From Flaveria trinervia (Eukaryota > Streptophyta > Magnoliopsida > Asterales > Asteraceae), in NCBI GenBank assembly GCA_025506515.1, contig CM046443.1, positions 43,486,649 to 43,550,648 on the forward strand: a stretch of DNA of 64,000 bases, given 5' to 3'. Numbering within the stretch: the first letter of the stretch is position 1; every line of letters begins with the position of its first letter. This document shows, one piece after another, positions 47,637 through 59,166 of the stretch. The notes beneath the pieces are model-generated. The model had not been told where the DNA came from. It made no database searches and saw only the letters and a list, made by a program, of their open reading frames with translations. The translations under genes were made by a program, and so were the position numbers.

Positions 47637-48645
47637 AAATGATCATAACGTTAATTCAACAGTTTAAAAGGGTTTAAATGTCAAATGGTCATAAAGTCAG
47701 AAAAATTTCAAGAGTATGACCCATTTGCACGACTGGACCATGAGTATGGACAACCGTACGAATGGATTATACTCATGTCTTTATAGCCGAATGGACATGA
47801 GTATGGACCATGCAACCGAATGGCTGATACGAATGAGCCATTCAGCCATGTGAGAGGAGGCGAATGACCAAGTCGCACGACTCAACTTTAGTCACACGAC
47901 TGAAGGTGACCGACTGTGCCAGTCGCACGAACAACTTGTGCGACTGGGCTTAGTTGCACGACTGTAGGAAACCCTAGTATAAATAGTGGGGTAGTCGGTC
48001 GTAGTCATTCATCACCCTAAAATCGCCCTAAGTCGCACGCCACGTCGTTACCCTGCCAAAATTTCATTTGAGCCTATTATACCACTAATTCTTGTGTACT
48101 GACGATTTCCACTGACTATAATGTGGTTCAATCCAATCATATTTCATTCAATTTGACTCCAAAATCGACAAGTTCGGTCCAAACCAAGAACCAAGACTTG
48201 TTTGACTAAATAACCAAATTAATCCGAGCAAACAACTGAAATTAATGTTATTAGGTGTTAACTATAATGATTGTGAGTCCAATGAACCAAAAAACGACGT
48301 CTAATCATAAGAATTGGTCAAAACTTGAATTTGAATTGAACAGCAGTCTGTCACGAGAATGGACAGGCTGATGAACTTCAGTCGCACGATTGAGTAGTGT
48401 GAACAGCTAAGTCGCACGACTGAATCATGCGTGTGAGTCCAGGAGCACGACTGATATACACGACTAAGTATACATACGGATGAGCTAAGTCGCATGACCA
48501 GTCGTACGTATGGAATAATTCGCACGACTAGATCTCAATAGCACAGTCTCATTCGCACGACCGATAAAAAGGGGAATATTTTCAAGTCCAAGTGATTCAA
48601 GATATTCTTAATCAATGGATACTAATGTTCTTTTTTTTGTAACAG

Positions 48646-51600
48646 ATGGCGAGCCGGTGGACCATGAGCACTAAGCACAATATCTGTGCTCATATGGACC
48701 AGTCATCCAGACATGCTCCTGACTTTGCTGGAATCATCTCGTTCTTAGGCGATCAAGGATCTCTCACGCAATCTCAACTCCACGTACACCGTACCGTTCT
48801 ATTCAGCAGGCCTTCTGGGAAGGCGATGTAGTTAATAGAACCTCAGAGCCTCATCGAATCCGTAGTGTGATATTTGGAGAGGCCATTGAGATCTCTGAGG
48901 ATGATCTCAGGACAGTGCTGCAGCTTGGGGACGATGCTGAATGCCCCACACGACTACACCCCCTATTGTCCGAGGCTATTTCCTACGGGCCAAGTACGCT
49001 AGGGACATCAATGCAAGGGTGCTCAACAAGAGCAACCTGTGCCTCCAGTTCAAGTATCTTGCGCACGTTCTTCTTAAGCGTATAGCATCTCAGAAGGGAG
49101 GTTTTGATGAGTTGTCCGATCAGATCCCGAATGCATATGCTGCATTGGTGCTGAACCATCCATTCAGCTTCTCCAGGATGATCTTCACCTACTTGGTGGA
49201 GAACATTGAGGGGAAAGGGAAGGAGGGCTTCTGCATGTACCCTCGCTTTATGTTAATGATTATCGACCAGAAGCTCCCTTCCTTGCCGAAGGAGAAGGAG
49301 GACGCAGTGGTACTCAAGGTGATGGATGATACCACGTTGGGCAGGATGAAGGTCTACAGGGGGAAACAGGTAAAGCCCCCTGTGAGGAGATTATTTGGGC
49401 ATATGGCCCGGGAGGACTACGTGGCGCCGGCTAGGCATAAATGGCATCACATTGATAGTGACTCTGAAGAAGAGCAGCTACAGCTCCTTGATAATGACTC
49501 CGATGATGATAGCGGGGATGCTGGAGATGTAGGACGCACTCAACAAAGGGGCCCCACTGCTGATATTCCATCTCTAGCATCTTCCCCCACTAGAGATGGA
49601 GCAGAGACTACGGTTCCACCAGGATTTCATGCCTGGTGAGGAAGAGGAGGAGTCAGATAAGGAGCCACTGACTCGGACTGTCGGAAGTAAAGTCGTTCCC
49701 ACAGGATGAGGGCTTCGGGTGGTTGGTGAACGCCCAGGAGGATTAGGAGAGACTACTGATGATCCTACTTATACTCCTGATATGCCAGGTCGTTCTCTAG
49801 GGGGAGCATCCTGCTTGACTGGATCCAGGAAGAAGAGGATAGCTCAGCCCTATGGCTTGAAAAGGAAGAAACGCAAATCACCTTTATCACGACCACAGCC
49901 ACCACCACAGCTACCACCATTCCACCTACCACCACTACCACTACATCCACTACCACCACTACCACCATTCCACCCACCACTACCAGAAACTCATACACCA
50001 CTTCCACACCTACTCCACCAGATACACACTTCCCATCCACCACCACTACAGCTCATCCACAGCCATCCACACCGATACCAACCCCAATCTTCTCTACATC
50101 CACTACCACCACCACAGGCCATGGAGTTGGGACCTCCTCACAGGTCCTACCTGTTTTTGGATCCTCTTACCCATCTATCGGGTTGGAGGAGCAGTTGGCT
50201 AACCTTAACCGGTTAGTGCTGAAGCTGCTGGCGACAGATGAACAACGAGCCTCTTAGCTTAATCAGCTGATGGAGCTTAATGCATCCCAAGTCGAAAGGA
50301 TAGAGGCCCAGAGCCAAGAGATCACAGAGCTGAGAGAGATGCATACATCCTCAGTACAGAGGATACAAGATTTAGAGGCCCTGAACAAGAAGCTTATGCT
50401 GAGATTGAAGGGATCCAAAGATGAGCCCCTAAAGATCCGAGAAGGAGATGGAGATGATGGTGATGACGATGACAGTGATGATGATGATGATGATGACTGT
50501 GATGATCAAAGGGATGACACTGACGCAGGTGAAAATGTCAATCATGATGATGATGATGATGGAGATGCAGCTGCATCTACATCAGCTCAAGGTCTAGAGA
50601 GGCGTATAAAGAAAAATCAAGACCATGGAGCCCCATCATCTTCTGCTGATCCTACTGACACACCAGCTATTCAAGAAAAGAGTAATGCATAGCTGTTTAT
50701 GTTATTTAAATCATGTATATCTGAATATTGTATCAAATATATGTAATTAATGTTTATGGTTATTATTGATGTTTACTGCTTTGATTGTTGACTAATGATT
50801 AATGTGTTACATGTTTTAAATCAAGCAGATCCATTTTTTCAAGAAGATGAATATGATGTTGCTCCTCTCCAACAAATCAAGACTCAACTCACAATGATTC
50901 TTGATCTGTAGGGGATTGTCAGGAGATCTATGAATTACACTCTTGAAGAAGGAGAAATAATTCATGATCCACCGACGAGCAACTGGCTGAAATGTTCCGA
51001 CTCAATCCTGATGAGATTGTGAAAGATGCTCCAACTGTGCAAAAGGAGAGTGACGATGAGCTTCAAGATGTCGATGAGATCGAGATTGAAGATGTCACTG
51101 CACAACACTATCCAGAGTACACTGACAATGAGGGAAATGTCATTCCAAATCTGGGAGAAACTCTTGTCAGTGACACTTTTGAGACTCTGGATAAAATGGA
51201 GCAAGAGTCAGAAAAGGATAAAGAGAAGGCCCAAGCCTCAGACGCCGAAGTCAACATCAAAAAGGCTGAATGGGCAGCATGTTTTGAAGAAATTAGAACC
51301 CAACGCAGCGCTACAACGTCAACCGTCTACACCAAACTGTATAAGGTCAAGAAACATCATAAGGTGGCATGCAGGATCATAGCGTCGGCACATTTTGCAG
51401 ACCTCAACGTTTAGGCGGTTAAACGTGAGAAGGGAATTGAATACTTTAGATTTCCACATGATCTGAAGACTCTTCCAGGTTTTGAGCTCAACAATTAGCA
51501 AAGTTAAACTTGCTATATGCTGACCCTCGTAAGATGTCAGGCTGGTTTGAAGCTGCTCTAAAGAGGGAGTACCACACCAGATCGGTCAACATCAAATCTC

Positions 51601-52031
51601 AACAACCAACGAGGGACATCAGAAGATCTGAGGTTGATGTCGTAACTGGCAAACCTAGAGTAGTGCCGAAGTGGAGTCCACCACGTACAATGTCAAAGAT
51701 CCCACAACGTGAGATGCCTTAGGACTTCACTCCACACTTCAAATGGTGGTACTACGATTGGAGAACGGGAGAGGCCATAATAGTCTTGAACAGGAATGGC
51801 ACAATGGAAACCATAAGGGTGTTTGACCCGATGTGGCTCACCAACTTGTCAGCACAAGATGTTTATACTTTATACAAGTGGCCACTGTTCTACGACCCAC
51901 AGGATATTGTACAAGCTTTACAGTTCCAGAAAGTGATAAGACTCTGTTTTGCTTTTGAGATAAACATAGGAGTCACCAAAGAAGCTAAGTACAAAAAGTT
52001 TGAGGAAATCATGAAAGATGTTAGACGATAG
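48646..52031 (+). pseudogene. Element C: env-like gene
   Basis: The start is ATG at 48646 (MASRWTMSTKHNICAHMD). The N-terminal module is best seen at 48941-49639, with LNKSNLCLQFKYLAHVL, NHPFSFSRMIFTYLVENIEG, FCMYPRFMLMII and DDTTLGRMKVYRGK. A CCA-repeat tract (49890-50110) reads as Thr/Pro-rich or Pro/His-rich depending on frame. A coiled coil with LEEQLANLNRLVLKLL and an Asp-rich run (50455-50580) follow. After a short AT-rich gap (50693-50835) comes a C-terminal domain (50836-52031) with KTQLTMILDL, FKWWYYDWRTGEA and FDPMWLTNLSAQDVYTLYK. Several stops. It ends 25 bp before the 3' LTR. Confidence 0.75.
50693..50835 (+). other. Element C env-like gene: AT-rich gap, possible intron or inter-ORF spacer
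   Basis: The upstream frame ends EKSNA-stop with a GTAATG word (about 50683), and the gap ends TCAAGCAG (about 50828-50835) before coding-like text. A has a gap at the same place (54548-54664) starting GTAATT. The sequence is strongly AT-rich. It may be an intron, or the two halves may be separate genes. Confidence 0.35.
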
Positions 52032-52055
52032 CTAGATCTAGGTCCAAGGGGAGTT

Positions 52056-52781
52056 TGTTGATATATGTACCTAGATCCTGATCTAAATGTAATATGTCTT
52101 ACACTTATGTAATTATTGGGTACTTAATGAAATAAAAAATGTTTGGTTGTGTCGGTAATGTTTAATATTTCATTAATGAGTTGTTTAACGTATATTGACT
52201 GGATTATATAGGTTTGTGATTGTTTGAATTGTTATACATAATGTTATAATATTGAATACATTCAAACTTGGTGAAGTGAAGTTCTCATGCGTCGGACTGG
52301 ACCATGCGCCCCAACAGTGGTCATGCGTCCGAATGGCCATGCGACTGAGTGTCCATGCGCCTAAATAGTTCATACGCCTGAGCAACTTCATGCATCTAAC
52401 TCAGTCGCACGACTGAACACTCAGTTGTGCGAATGGATCAACCGCATGGCTCAATCGCACGAATGTACCATGCTAATGGTTCAGTCGCACGAATGAGCAA
52501 CCCTAGCCTATAAATACCACTTCATTTGTGGAAAAACGTAAGCATTCAATCCACTTCGACTCCAGACGTACCCTAGCCGTCCAAAAGCCTCTAAGTTTGT
52601 ACTCCAAGTTCATAGAATGTTGTAGATCGATTCCTAATGATTCTTGACGTTAGATTCAATACGTTATTGTCTCTACGTGCATTCTCACTAATTGGATCGC
52701 CAATCAAATAGGATTCCGCACTATTTGGTTTGGTTTAACACGTTAATCAGTTGGTGTTTGGTCAAATACCAGATCCTGACA
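52056..52781 (+). mobile_element. Element C: 3' LTR
   Basis: The polypurine tract CCAAGGGGAG (52044-52053) precedes TGTTGATATATGTACC; the end is ...AGATCCTGACA. It is related to the A LTR (ATATGTACCTAG near the start, CAAATAGGATTCCGCACTATT near the end). The centre (52270-52500) carries ATGCG words and CAGTCGCACGACTG (52402-52415). It sits inside the right LTR of D; the following CTAGG (52782-52786) would be its target duplication. The 5' LTR is lost. Confidence 0.85.
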
Positions 52782-53025
52782 CTAGGCTAATTAATGAAAT
52801 TACATATAAAGCATAAAAATGACTCAAACAAACTAAAATATATTTTTTCACACAAAATATATTTATTACAATAAAACTCGTAGTAATCTAAATCTTCAAT
52901 GTCTCTTCTCGGTTCTTCATCTCGAACGTCTCAGATTTGACTTTTACGTTGACTTTGACCATGACGTAGACTATTGTTGACTTTGACTATGTTGATAATA
53001 AAGGCTATCTTGTATAGCTCCAACA
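52782..53025 (-). mobile_element. Element D: right LTR fragment (start of its 5' LTR)
   Basis: Exactly 244 bp matching 35338-35581. On the minus strand it starts TGTTGGAGCTATACAAG. The remaining 220 bp of this LTR are missing because C and a deletion replaced them. Confidence 0.9.
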
Positions 53026-53030
53026 AGATG
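53026..53030. repeat. Right target-site duplication AGATG of element D
   Basis: Exact partner of 35112-35116. Env-like coding text of A resumes with the next base. Confidence 0.9.
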
Positions 53031-54312
53031 TCAGATCAAATCCAGAACGCATATGTTGCTCTGGTGCTGAACCACCCATTCAGTTTCTCCCAGATGATAT
53101 TCTCCTGCATAGTCGAGAACATAGAGGCCTAGGTCAAGGAAGGCTTCTCCATGTACCTAAGGTTTTTGAAGATGATCATTGGTGAGAAGTTTCCTTCATT
53201 GCCAGAAGAGAGGGATGATGCGGTTGTCCTAGAGATTATGGATGATACGACATTAGGTCAGATGAAGGTTTATCGGTGGAAGCAAGTGAAGCCCTCGTTG
53301 AGGAGACTGTTTGGTCACTTGGCCAACGAGGACTATGTGGCGCCATGTCACAAGAAGTGTCGTCATGGTAATAGTGACTCCGATGTTGTGCACATAATGG
53401 CACCCACAGATGAAGACAACAACGACGACGACAATGATCAGGGTCAAGGTGGTGAGGCACCTGGTGGAACCGAAGGGGCTGCCTTCCACCAAGACTTCTT
53501 GATAGATCAGGATATGGAGTCGGATGATAAGTCTCTAGTGAGGACTGTTGGTAGTCGAGTTGTGGCCACATACAGAGGGATACAGGCGGTTGGTGGACGC
53601 CAGGCGGAGTCGAGGGGTGTTACTGCTGATGTTACTAATCCTACTTACACCGCTAACGAAAAGAATGGCCCATCCCCATTGAAAGAAGAGTATGAGGCCG
53701 AGATTTACCCTAATTACTTCCTCTACTACCACCACCGCCACCACCACACCCACTACTATTGCCACCACTCCAGCCACCACCACTACCACACCTCCCACCA
53801 CAACTACCACATCTACTACCACCACCACTCCTCCCACTACCACTATTACTCCTCCCATCACCACTACCATAGCCATTCCACCACATCCCATTCCGATTCC
53901 ACCTCCCATATTCACCATATCCACTACTACCAGCACTAGTTACCAAGCAGGTCCCTCTATCCAATCAACATTCATAGCTAGACCCACTCTACACAATATC
54001 AGGTTAGAGGAACATCTTGCTAACCTTAACAACATTGTGCCCAGGCTGCTTGCCACTGATGACCTAAGGGCTACATAGCTAAACAAGTTGATGGAGGTGA
54101 ATGAAGCTCAGGCAAAGCAGATCGTGCAGCTCAATGCGAAGAGTGCCCAGTATGAGAGAGCTCTAGGCTGAGCCCACCATGCACTTACTAGTCAAAATGA
54201 GCTGGTGTTGGCTTCGATGAAGAGGATAGAGGAGCTTGATAAGAAGAAGAAGAAGATACTGCTAAAGCTCAAGGGATCAAAGAGCGATCCATTAAAGATA
54301 AAGGATGGTAAC

Positions 54313-54345
<33 letters not shown>

Positions 54346-55897
54346 CAGGATGAAGATGATTCTGGGGAAGATGTTGATGAAGGAGGACCGAGCGGTAAAG
54401 ATAAAGAGGATGATGATGATTAGGAAGGTGATACATATGCGTCAGCCTCAATTCCTAACGCTCAGGAGAGGCGCACGAAAGAAACCAAGATCAAGGAGCC
54501 TCATCCTCCGCTCCTCTAGTTGAAGAACCGACGGATCAAGACAAGTAATTATTAGATGTCTTTGTATTTAAAAAACTTTTGTACTTGAATTTTATATTAC
54601 ATTAATGTAATTAACAATCATCTATGTTTGTTTATGTTTTAATGTTTTATATAATGACTTATGTGTGATGTGCTTAATGTTTAATCAAACATATGAATCT
54701 CAACAGACAGACGAGTATGATGTCAAACCCTTTCAGCAAGTTAAGACTCAACTTACAATGATTCTTGACTTGCAAGGGATAGTTAGGAGATCTATGAGCT
54801 ACACTCTAGAAGAGGGAGAGCTTATTCATGATCTGACAGATGAACAGGTCACTGAAATGTTTAGACTAAATCCTGACGAGCTTGTAAAAGATGCTCCAGA
54901 AGTAGATATTGTGAGTGACAATGAGCGAAACGATGTAGATTAAATTGAGATCGAGGATGTCACTGCTGAGCATTATCCAGAGTACACTAACCACGAAGGT
55001 AATGTTATACCCAACTTGGGTGATACTTTTGGTAGTGCTACGTTTGAGAAACTGGAAAAGATGGAAAAAAAAGAAGGAACAAGATGAAAGCCAAGCCCAA
55101 GCTTCAGACGCAAATGTTGATATCAAGAAAGTTGAATGGGCAGCTTGTTTTGTAGAAATGAAAACCCAACACGTGCCACAAAAGCAAAATGCCTACACCA
55201 AGCTCTATAAAGTCAAACAACATCAAAAGGTGTCTGGCAAGATCATAGCGTGGGCGTATTTTGAAGACTTAGAAGTCTATGTAGTTAAGAGAGAGAAAGG
55301 GATCGAGTACTTCAGATATCCTCATGATATGATGACTCTTCCTTGTTTTGAGCTCAACCATCTGCCATGTTTAGATCTTCTATATGCAAATCCGAGGAAG
55401 ATGTCAGGATGGTTTGAGGTTGCATTAAAGAAGGAATAGCACACCAGGTGGGTAAACTTCAGACCTCAACAACCAAAGAGGTACATCCGTAAGTCTGAAG
55501 TGGACCCTATATCTGGAAGACCTAAAGTGGTGCTGAAGTGGAGTCTCCCGCGCATGATGTCAAAGATTCCCTTCCGGGAAATGCCTAAGGACTTCACTTG
55601 ACACTTCAAATGGTGGTATTATGATTGGCGAACGGGCGAAGCAGTCATATTCTAAATAGAGATAGAAAGATTGATACTATCCGGGTATTCGACCCAATGT
55701 GGCTTACAAACTTGTCAGCTTAAGATGTCTACACATTATACAATTGGCCACTGTTCTATGACATGCAGGACATTGTACAAGCTTTACAGTTTCAACATGT
55801 GATAAGACTCTGCTTTGCTTTTGAAATAAATGCTGGAGTCACAAAAGAGGAGAAGTACAAGAAATTCCAAGAACATGTGAAGAATGTTAGACGATAG
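53031..55897 (+). pseudogene. Element A: env-like gene, C-terminal part
   Basis: It resumes after D with NHPFSFSQMIFSCIVENIE, then SMYLRFLKMII and DDTTLGQMKVYRWK (53151-53330). An ACC/CAC tract (53715-53935) reads Thr-rich in one frame and His/Tyr-rich in another. The coiled coil LEEHLANLNNIVPRLL follows, then KKKKKILLKLKGSK, an Asp run (54310-54425) and an AT-rich gap (54548-54664). The C-terminal domain has KTQLTMILDLQGIVRRSMSY, EWAACF, PRKMSGWFEVALKKE, KWWYYDW and FDPMWLTNLSA-type text, ending at 55895-55897. There are several stops and frameshifts. Nothing in it marks a membrane protein clearly. The polypurine tract follows 13 bp later. Confidence 0.75.
54548..54664 (+). other. Element A env-like gene: AT-rich gap, possible intron or inter-ORF spacer
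   Basis: It starts GTAATTATT directly after codons for DQD and ends before text collinear with C. An AG acceptor lies at CTCAACAG (about 54704). Position and base composition match the C gap at 50693-50835. Confidence 0.35.
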
Positions 55898-55922
55898 AGA
55901 AAACTAGGTCCAAGGGGGAGTT

Positions 55923-56639
55923 TGTAGTTATATATGTACCTAGTTTATGTGCTTAAAAGTAAAAGTCTTTCATTCTTACGTATGTGTAATTTGACTATGT
56001 AATGAAATGTGATATATGATTTGATGTCTATTTAAATTTAATTCATATGTATGACTTCTTATGTAGGTTCGAGGTTGTGTACACACTTCTAAGTCAATAA
56101 TGATTGAGTAGTGTGTTCAACATAGTCGGATGAGTATTCATGCTAATGGCCCATACTTATGGACCATACGCATGAATACATCATGCTTATGGACCAGTCG
56201 CATGACTAAAACAGGAGACTAGATCAATCGTGTGATTGAAACATAAGATTGGCTCAGTCTCATGACTGAACCTTTAGTCGTGTGTATGAATCAATCGCAT
56301 GATTTAGTCGCACGACTGAACCATGTTAATGGTTTAGTCATACGAATGAAAACCAATAACCTATAAATACCACCTAATTCGTGGAAAAACATAACACTTG
56401 AAGAGATATTACGCATACACATAAACCCTAGCCGTCCAGAGCATCCTAAATGTCCTATCCAAGTTTATAGTTCGTTCCTAATCGATTCCTATTCATTCTT
56501 AATGTTTTAGTTCAATCTTATATCGATCGGGTAATCGTTCTCACTGATTAGATCACCAATCAAATAGGATTCCACACTATTGATCAGGTATAATGAAGAA
56601 TCAGTTAGTACTCCATACGTACATAGTCCTAACCTAACA
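55923..56639 (+). mobile_element. Element A: 3' LTR
   Basis: The polypurine tract CCAAGGGGGAG (55910-55920) precedes TGTAGTTATATATGTACC; the end is ...CCTAACCTAACA. It is the partner of 11733-12451. TTATC follows (56640-56644), one base different from TTATG on the left. It carries the palindrome AGTCGCACGACT at 56306-56317. Confidence 0.9.
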
Positions 56640-56644
56640 TTATC

Positions 56645-57463
56645 ATAATTATAGTTAGATACTCAGCTTGGATAAAGTTGACTTTTGTGAACACCTTAGG
56701 TTCAACTTTCTAAGTGTGTCTCAAATTTGTGACGAGAAATACTCAACTCAGTTCACAGGCACCCATTTTTGCATTCTGAGCTCAAGATAAAAAAATTCCT
56801 AAAGAATGAGTTATTTGAAAGACACCAAGAAAGAATAGCACATATGTGCTCAATTAGAACATAACATATGCTATCAAAGAAACCTTTTTTATTTTCAAAA
56901 ATATCTATTGATTAATCGTAGTTTGAATATAAGATATTTGGATGTACAAAGTTTGAAAACATAAACAAGTTGGTGAATGCAAACCATGTAGTTAGTGTAC
57001 CTCATAAAGAATTTCATTACACCAACCATTATTCAGCATGATGTAAGGGAAAACAACACAGAGTTTCCTACAAGCATAAACTTATGAACACAAAATATAA
57101 TCCATTAAAATTACTTCATAGATCTTTTCAGCGTACTAGCATCATGAGTATTAGCAAAAAGCAATGTTGTTCGGTCATCATTGATAATTTTTCAAGGTTT
57201 ACATTATTTCGGCTTCATAAAATGAAACATTAATAATCTTATAAAAAGATTTTATCACTAACACTAAAAATCAGTTCGATCTAAAAGTTAATCAACCATA
57301 AGCGATAATGGAATTAAATTTAAAAATGATGATTTATATTCTTTTTGCACTGAAAAAGGGTATTGCTCATTAGTTCAGTGCAGCTAGAACTCCTCAATAA
57401 TATATTCAAAGTAGAAATAGAACGTTGCTTGAAGTATAAAAGAACCATGCTAGCTAATGCAAA
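56645..57463 (+). pseudogene. Element G: pre-integrase and integrase remnant, right part
   Basis: Text collinear with B 17810-18610: FLSVSQICDEKYSTQF, a FGC-KFENINKLVNANHVV zinc-fold remnant, LLH-SF in place of LLHMDLF, VIIDNFSRF, and at the end AARTPQ- and RTMLADAKL-like words. It is full of stops. Relative to B, about 1.4 kb between the gag part (ending 11727) and this point is missing. It is cut at 57468 by E2. Confidence 0.65.
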
Positions 57464-57468
57464 GCTTG

Positions 57469-58182
57469 TGTAAGCCCTTGTTCCGGAGAAACTCACAGTT
57501 GGACAATCATCGCATATAAACCATAAAATATACATTTAGTTTGCTAAAACATCATAGCGTAATACTTAATAAATCATTTAATATAATAATAATTGCTTTT
57601 GCAAAATAATACTACATTTTTAACCATTACAAAATCCCATTGTTTGCATTACATCACAAAAACGTCATTATATCTTAAAATGGATGCCATCCAAAAACAT
57701 GCTAAGTAGCTGCGCCCGTGCCATTCTCAGCAACCATTACCTGCCAACTGAAAAATACATAAAACGTCAGCGTTACTGAGTGAGTTCTAGGTTTAATAAT
57801 AAAATACTTTTCATTCTTTTAAAACCATTTTTTACTTTCATTCGTGATTATACATCATACGTACAAATATATAATATTATTATTCTCTTTCATTACATCA
57901 TTCGTTACCATTCGTCATCATTCATTATTATCTTTCAATTTCATCTGAACCAATGCCATGTGCTATATCCCCCATCATGTTCAAGGCAAGTATTGGGCTG
58001 AAGTCTATAAATAGACTTCCATCATCATGCACAAGTGCTGGCACCAGTACCGGGGCAAGAGCCAAGGGTCCCTGGTAAATCAAGACGATTCGACCCCTGT
58101 GTGCATCCTCATGGGTTAGCTAAACCGAATACAGTTGAGCTAACAACCCCTTAATGAGTTATGAACCTCCTTTCATTGCTTG
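57469..58182 (+). mobile_element. Repeat E2: partial LTR-like repeat, plus orientation
   Basis: It starts TGTAAGCCCTTGTTCCGG, matching the end of E1 read on the minus strand (TGTAAGGCCCCGTTCCCGG). Similarity to E1 continues through GAGTGAGTTCTAG, GTGCATCCTCATGGGTTAGC and GTTGAGCTAACA. It is interrupted at 58182 by element F, so its other end is outside the window. No protein is coded. Confidence 0.6.
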
Positions 58183-58935
58183 TGTTGGACCAAAAGAACC
58201 AATGAGACAGATCAGAAAAAGCTTTAAGTCCCACAGACATCAAAACAACTGAAGTGGTCTACAACAGCTGAAGATAAAGTCTGAAGACAAAGTCTGAAGA
58301 CAATAGCTGAAGACAAAGTCTGAAGATAAAGTCTGAAGACAAAGTCTGAAGACAACAGCTCAAGACAAAATCTGATGACAAAGTCTGAAAACAAAGTCTG
58401 AAGATAAAGTCTGAAGACAACTGCTGAAGACAAAGTCTGAAGACCAAGTTCTCAGAAGTTGTCACAACAGCTGAAGTAGTTCTCTTCAGTAGTTGTGATG
58501 GTTTACATTTCAGTAGTTTGTAATCAGTAGTTTTATATTATGTAAAACATCTGAAGTTCTTAGACTTCAGATGTTATAATTTCAGTATTGTAATGTTAGC
58601 TTATACTTAGCTTTTAGTGAAGGTGTCCTAAGTTGTTGTGGACATCGTCAGTAGTTTAGTTTACTTTCAGTTGTTTGTATAAATCAGTTATATGTCACTA
58701 TCAAGTGACGTCAGCTGATGTCACACTCCTTATAAAAGGAATGTTGACCTAATTTCCTTGTACGGGAAGCTTGTGCATGAATGAAAACATTCTCTTTGCA
58801 GAAAACTTTCTCTCTCTATAACCGTTACTGTTTGATTGAATATTCATATTATTCTTGCTATAATTTCGTCTAATTCGTGTGCTATTCCGCTGCAAATTCT
58901 AATCTAATTGATCAAACTAGATCTCGATCCCTTCA
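58183..58935 (+). mobile_element. Element F: 5' LTR
   Basis: It starts TGTTGGACC, ends ...GATCCCTTCA and is followed at once by a perfect primer site; length 753 bp. A TATA-like TATAAAAGG lies at 58732-58740 after a CTTCAG/CTGAAG-rich part. The 5 bp before it are GCTTG. The partner LTR is beyond the window. Confidence 0.85.
58230..58470. repeat. LTR F tandem repeats of GACAAAGTCTGAA
   Basis: Units of 13-14 bp, GACAAAGTCTGAA or GATAAAGTCTGAA, alternate with GACAACAGCTGAA about fifteen times. Minus-strand frames through them are artefacts. Confidence 0.85.
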
Positions 58936-58937
58936 AA

Positions 58938-58949
58938 TGGTATCAGAGC
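58938..58949 (+). other. Element F primer binding site
   Basis: TGGTATCAGAGC, an exact match to the word complementary to the 3' end of initiator tRNA-Met, two bases after the LTR. Confidence 0.95.
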
Positions 58950-59166
58950 TGGTTAATCATTGATCGATTTAACAATTGAACGTTGAAACTGCTCTTTTGA
59001 TATCTAAGTTTGATCGAATTAGCAAATTTGCAAGAATTGGTTATAGAGTTTGTTTTTCTATTGCTTCCTGTGAATTAATTTGAGATTCGTCTTATTTTAA
59101 ACTGTGTTGTTGAGTTTTTGAGCTAGATCTGTTAAAATCTCATTGAACCTGTTTGAATTGGTGAAA

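Larger units (their letters stand above)
46085..48645 (+). other. Element C: non-coding spacer between pol and env-like gene
   Basis: No gene. The order is the same as in A: hairpin plus internal polypurine tract (46202-46253), conserved blocks (46480-46660), two CTCTG-ACTGACC hairpins (46801-46907), four TCTGAG-loop hairpins (47503-47636) and AGTCG/CGACT palindrome fields (47700-47960, 48340-48560). Confidence 0.75.

Noticed and set aside
53535..53936. Val-rich and Gly-rich minus-strand frames opposite the CCA tracts (also 49765-50046)
   Set aside because: They are mirror images of a trinucleotide repeat in the plus-strand env-like gene.
57464..58182. GCTTG on both sides of E2 (57464-57468 and 58178-58182) as a target duplication
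   Set aside because: The right GCTTG is part of the E sequence itself (E1 has the same word at the matching place), and E2 does not end in CA there. It more likely serves as the target site of F.
58224..58465. Minus-strand frames with FRLCLQTLSSD repeats
   Set aside because: Created by the GACAAAGTCTGAA tandem repeats of LTR F.
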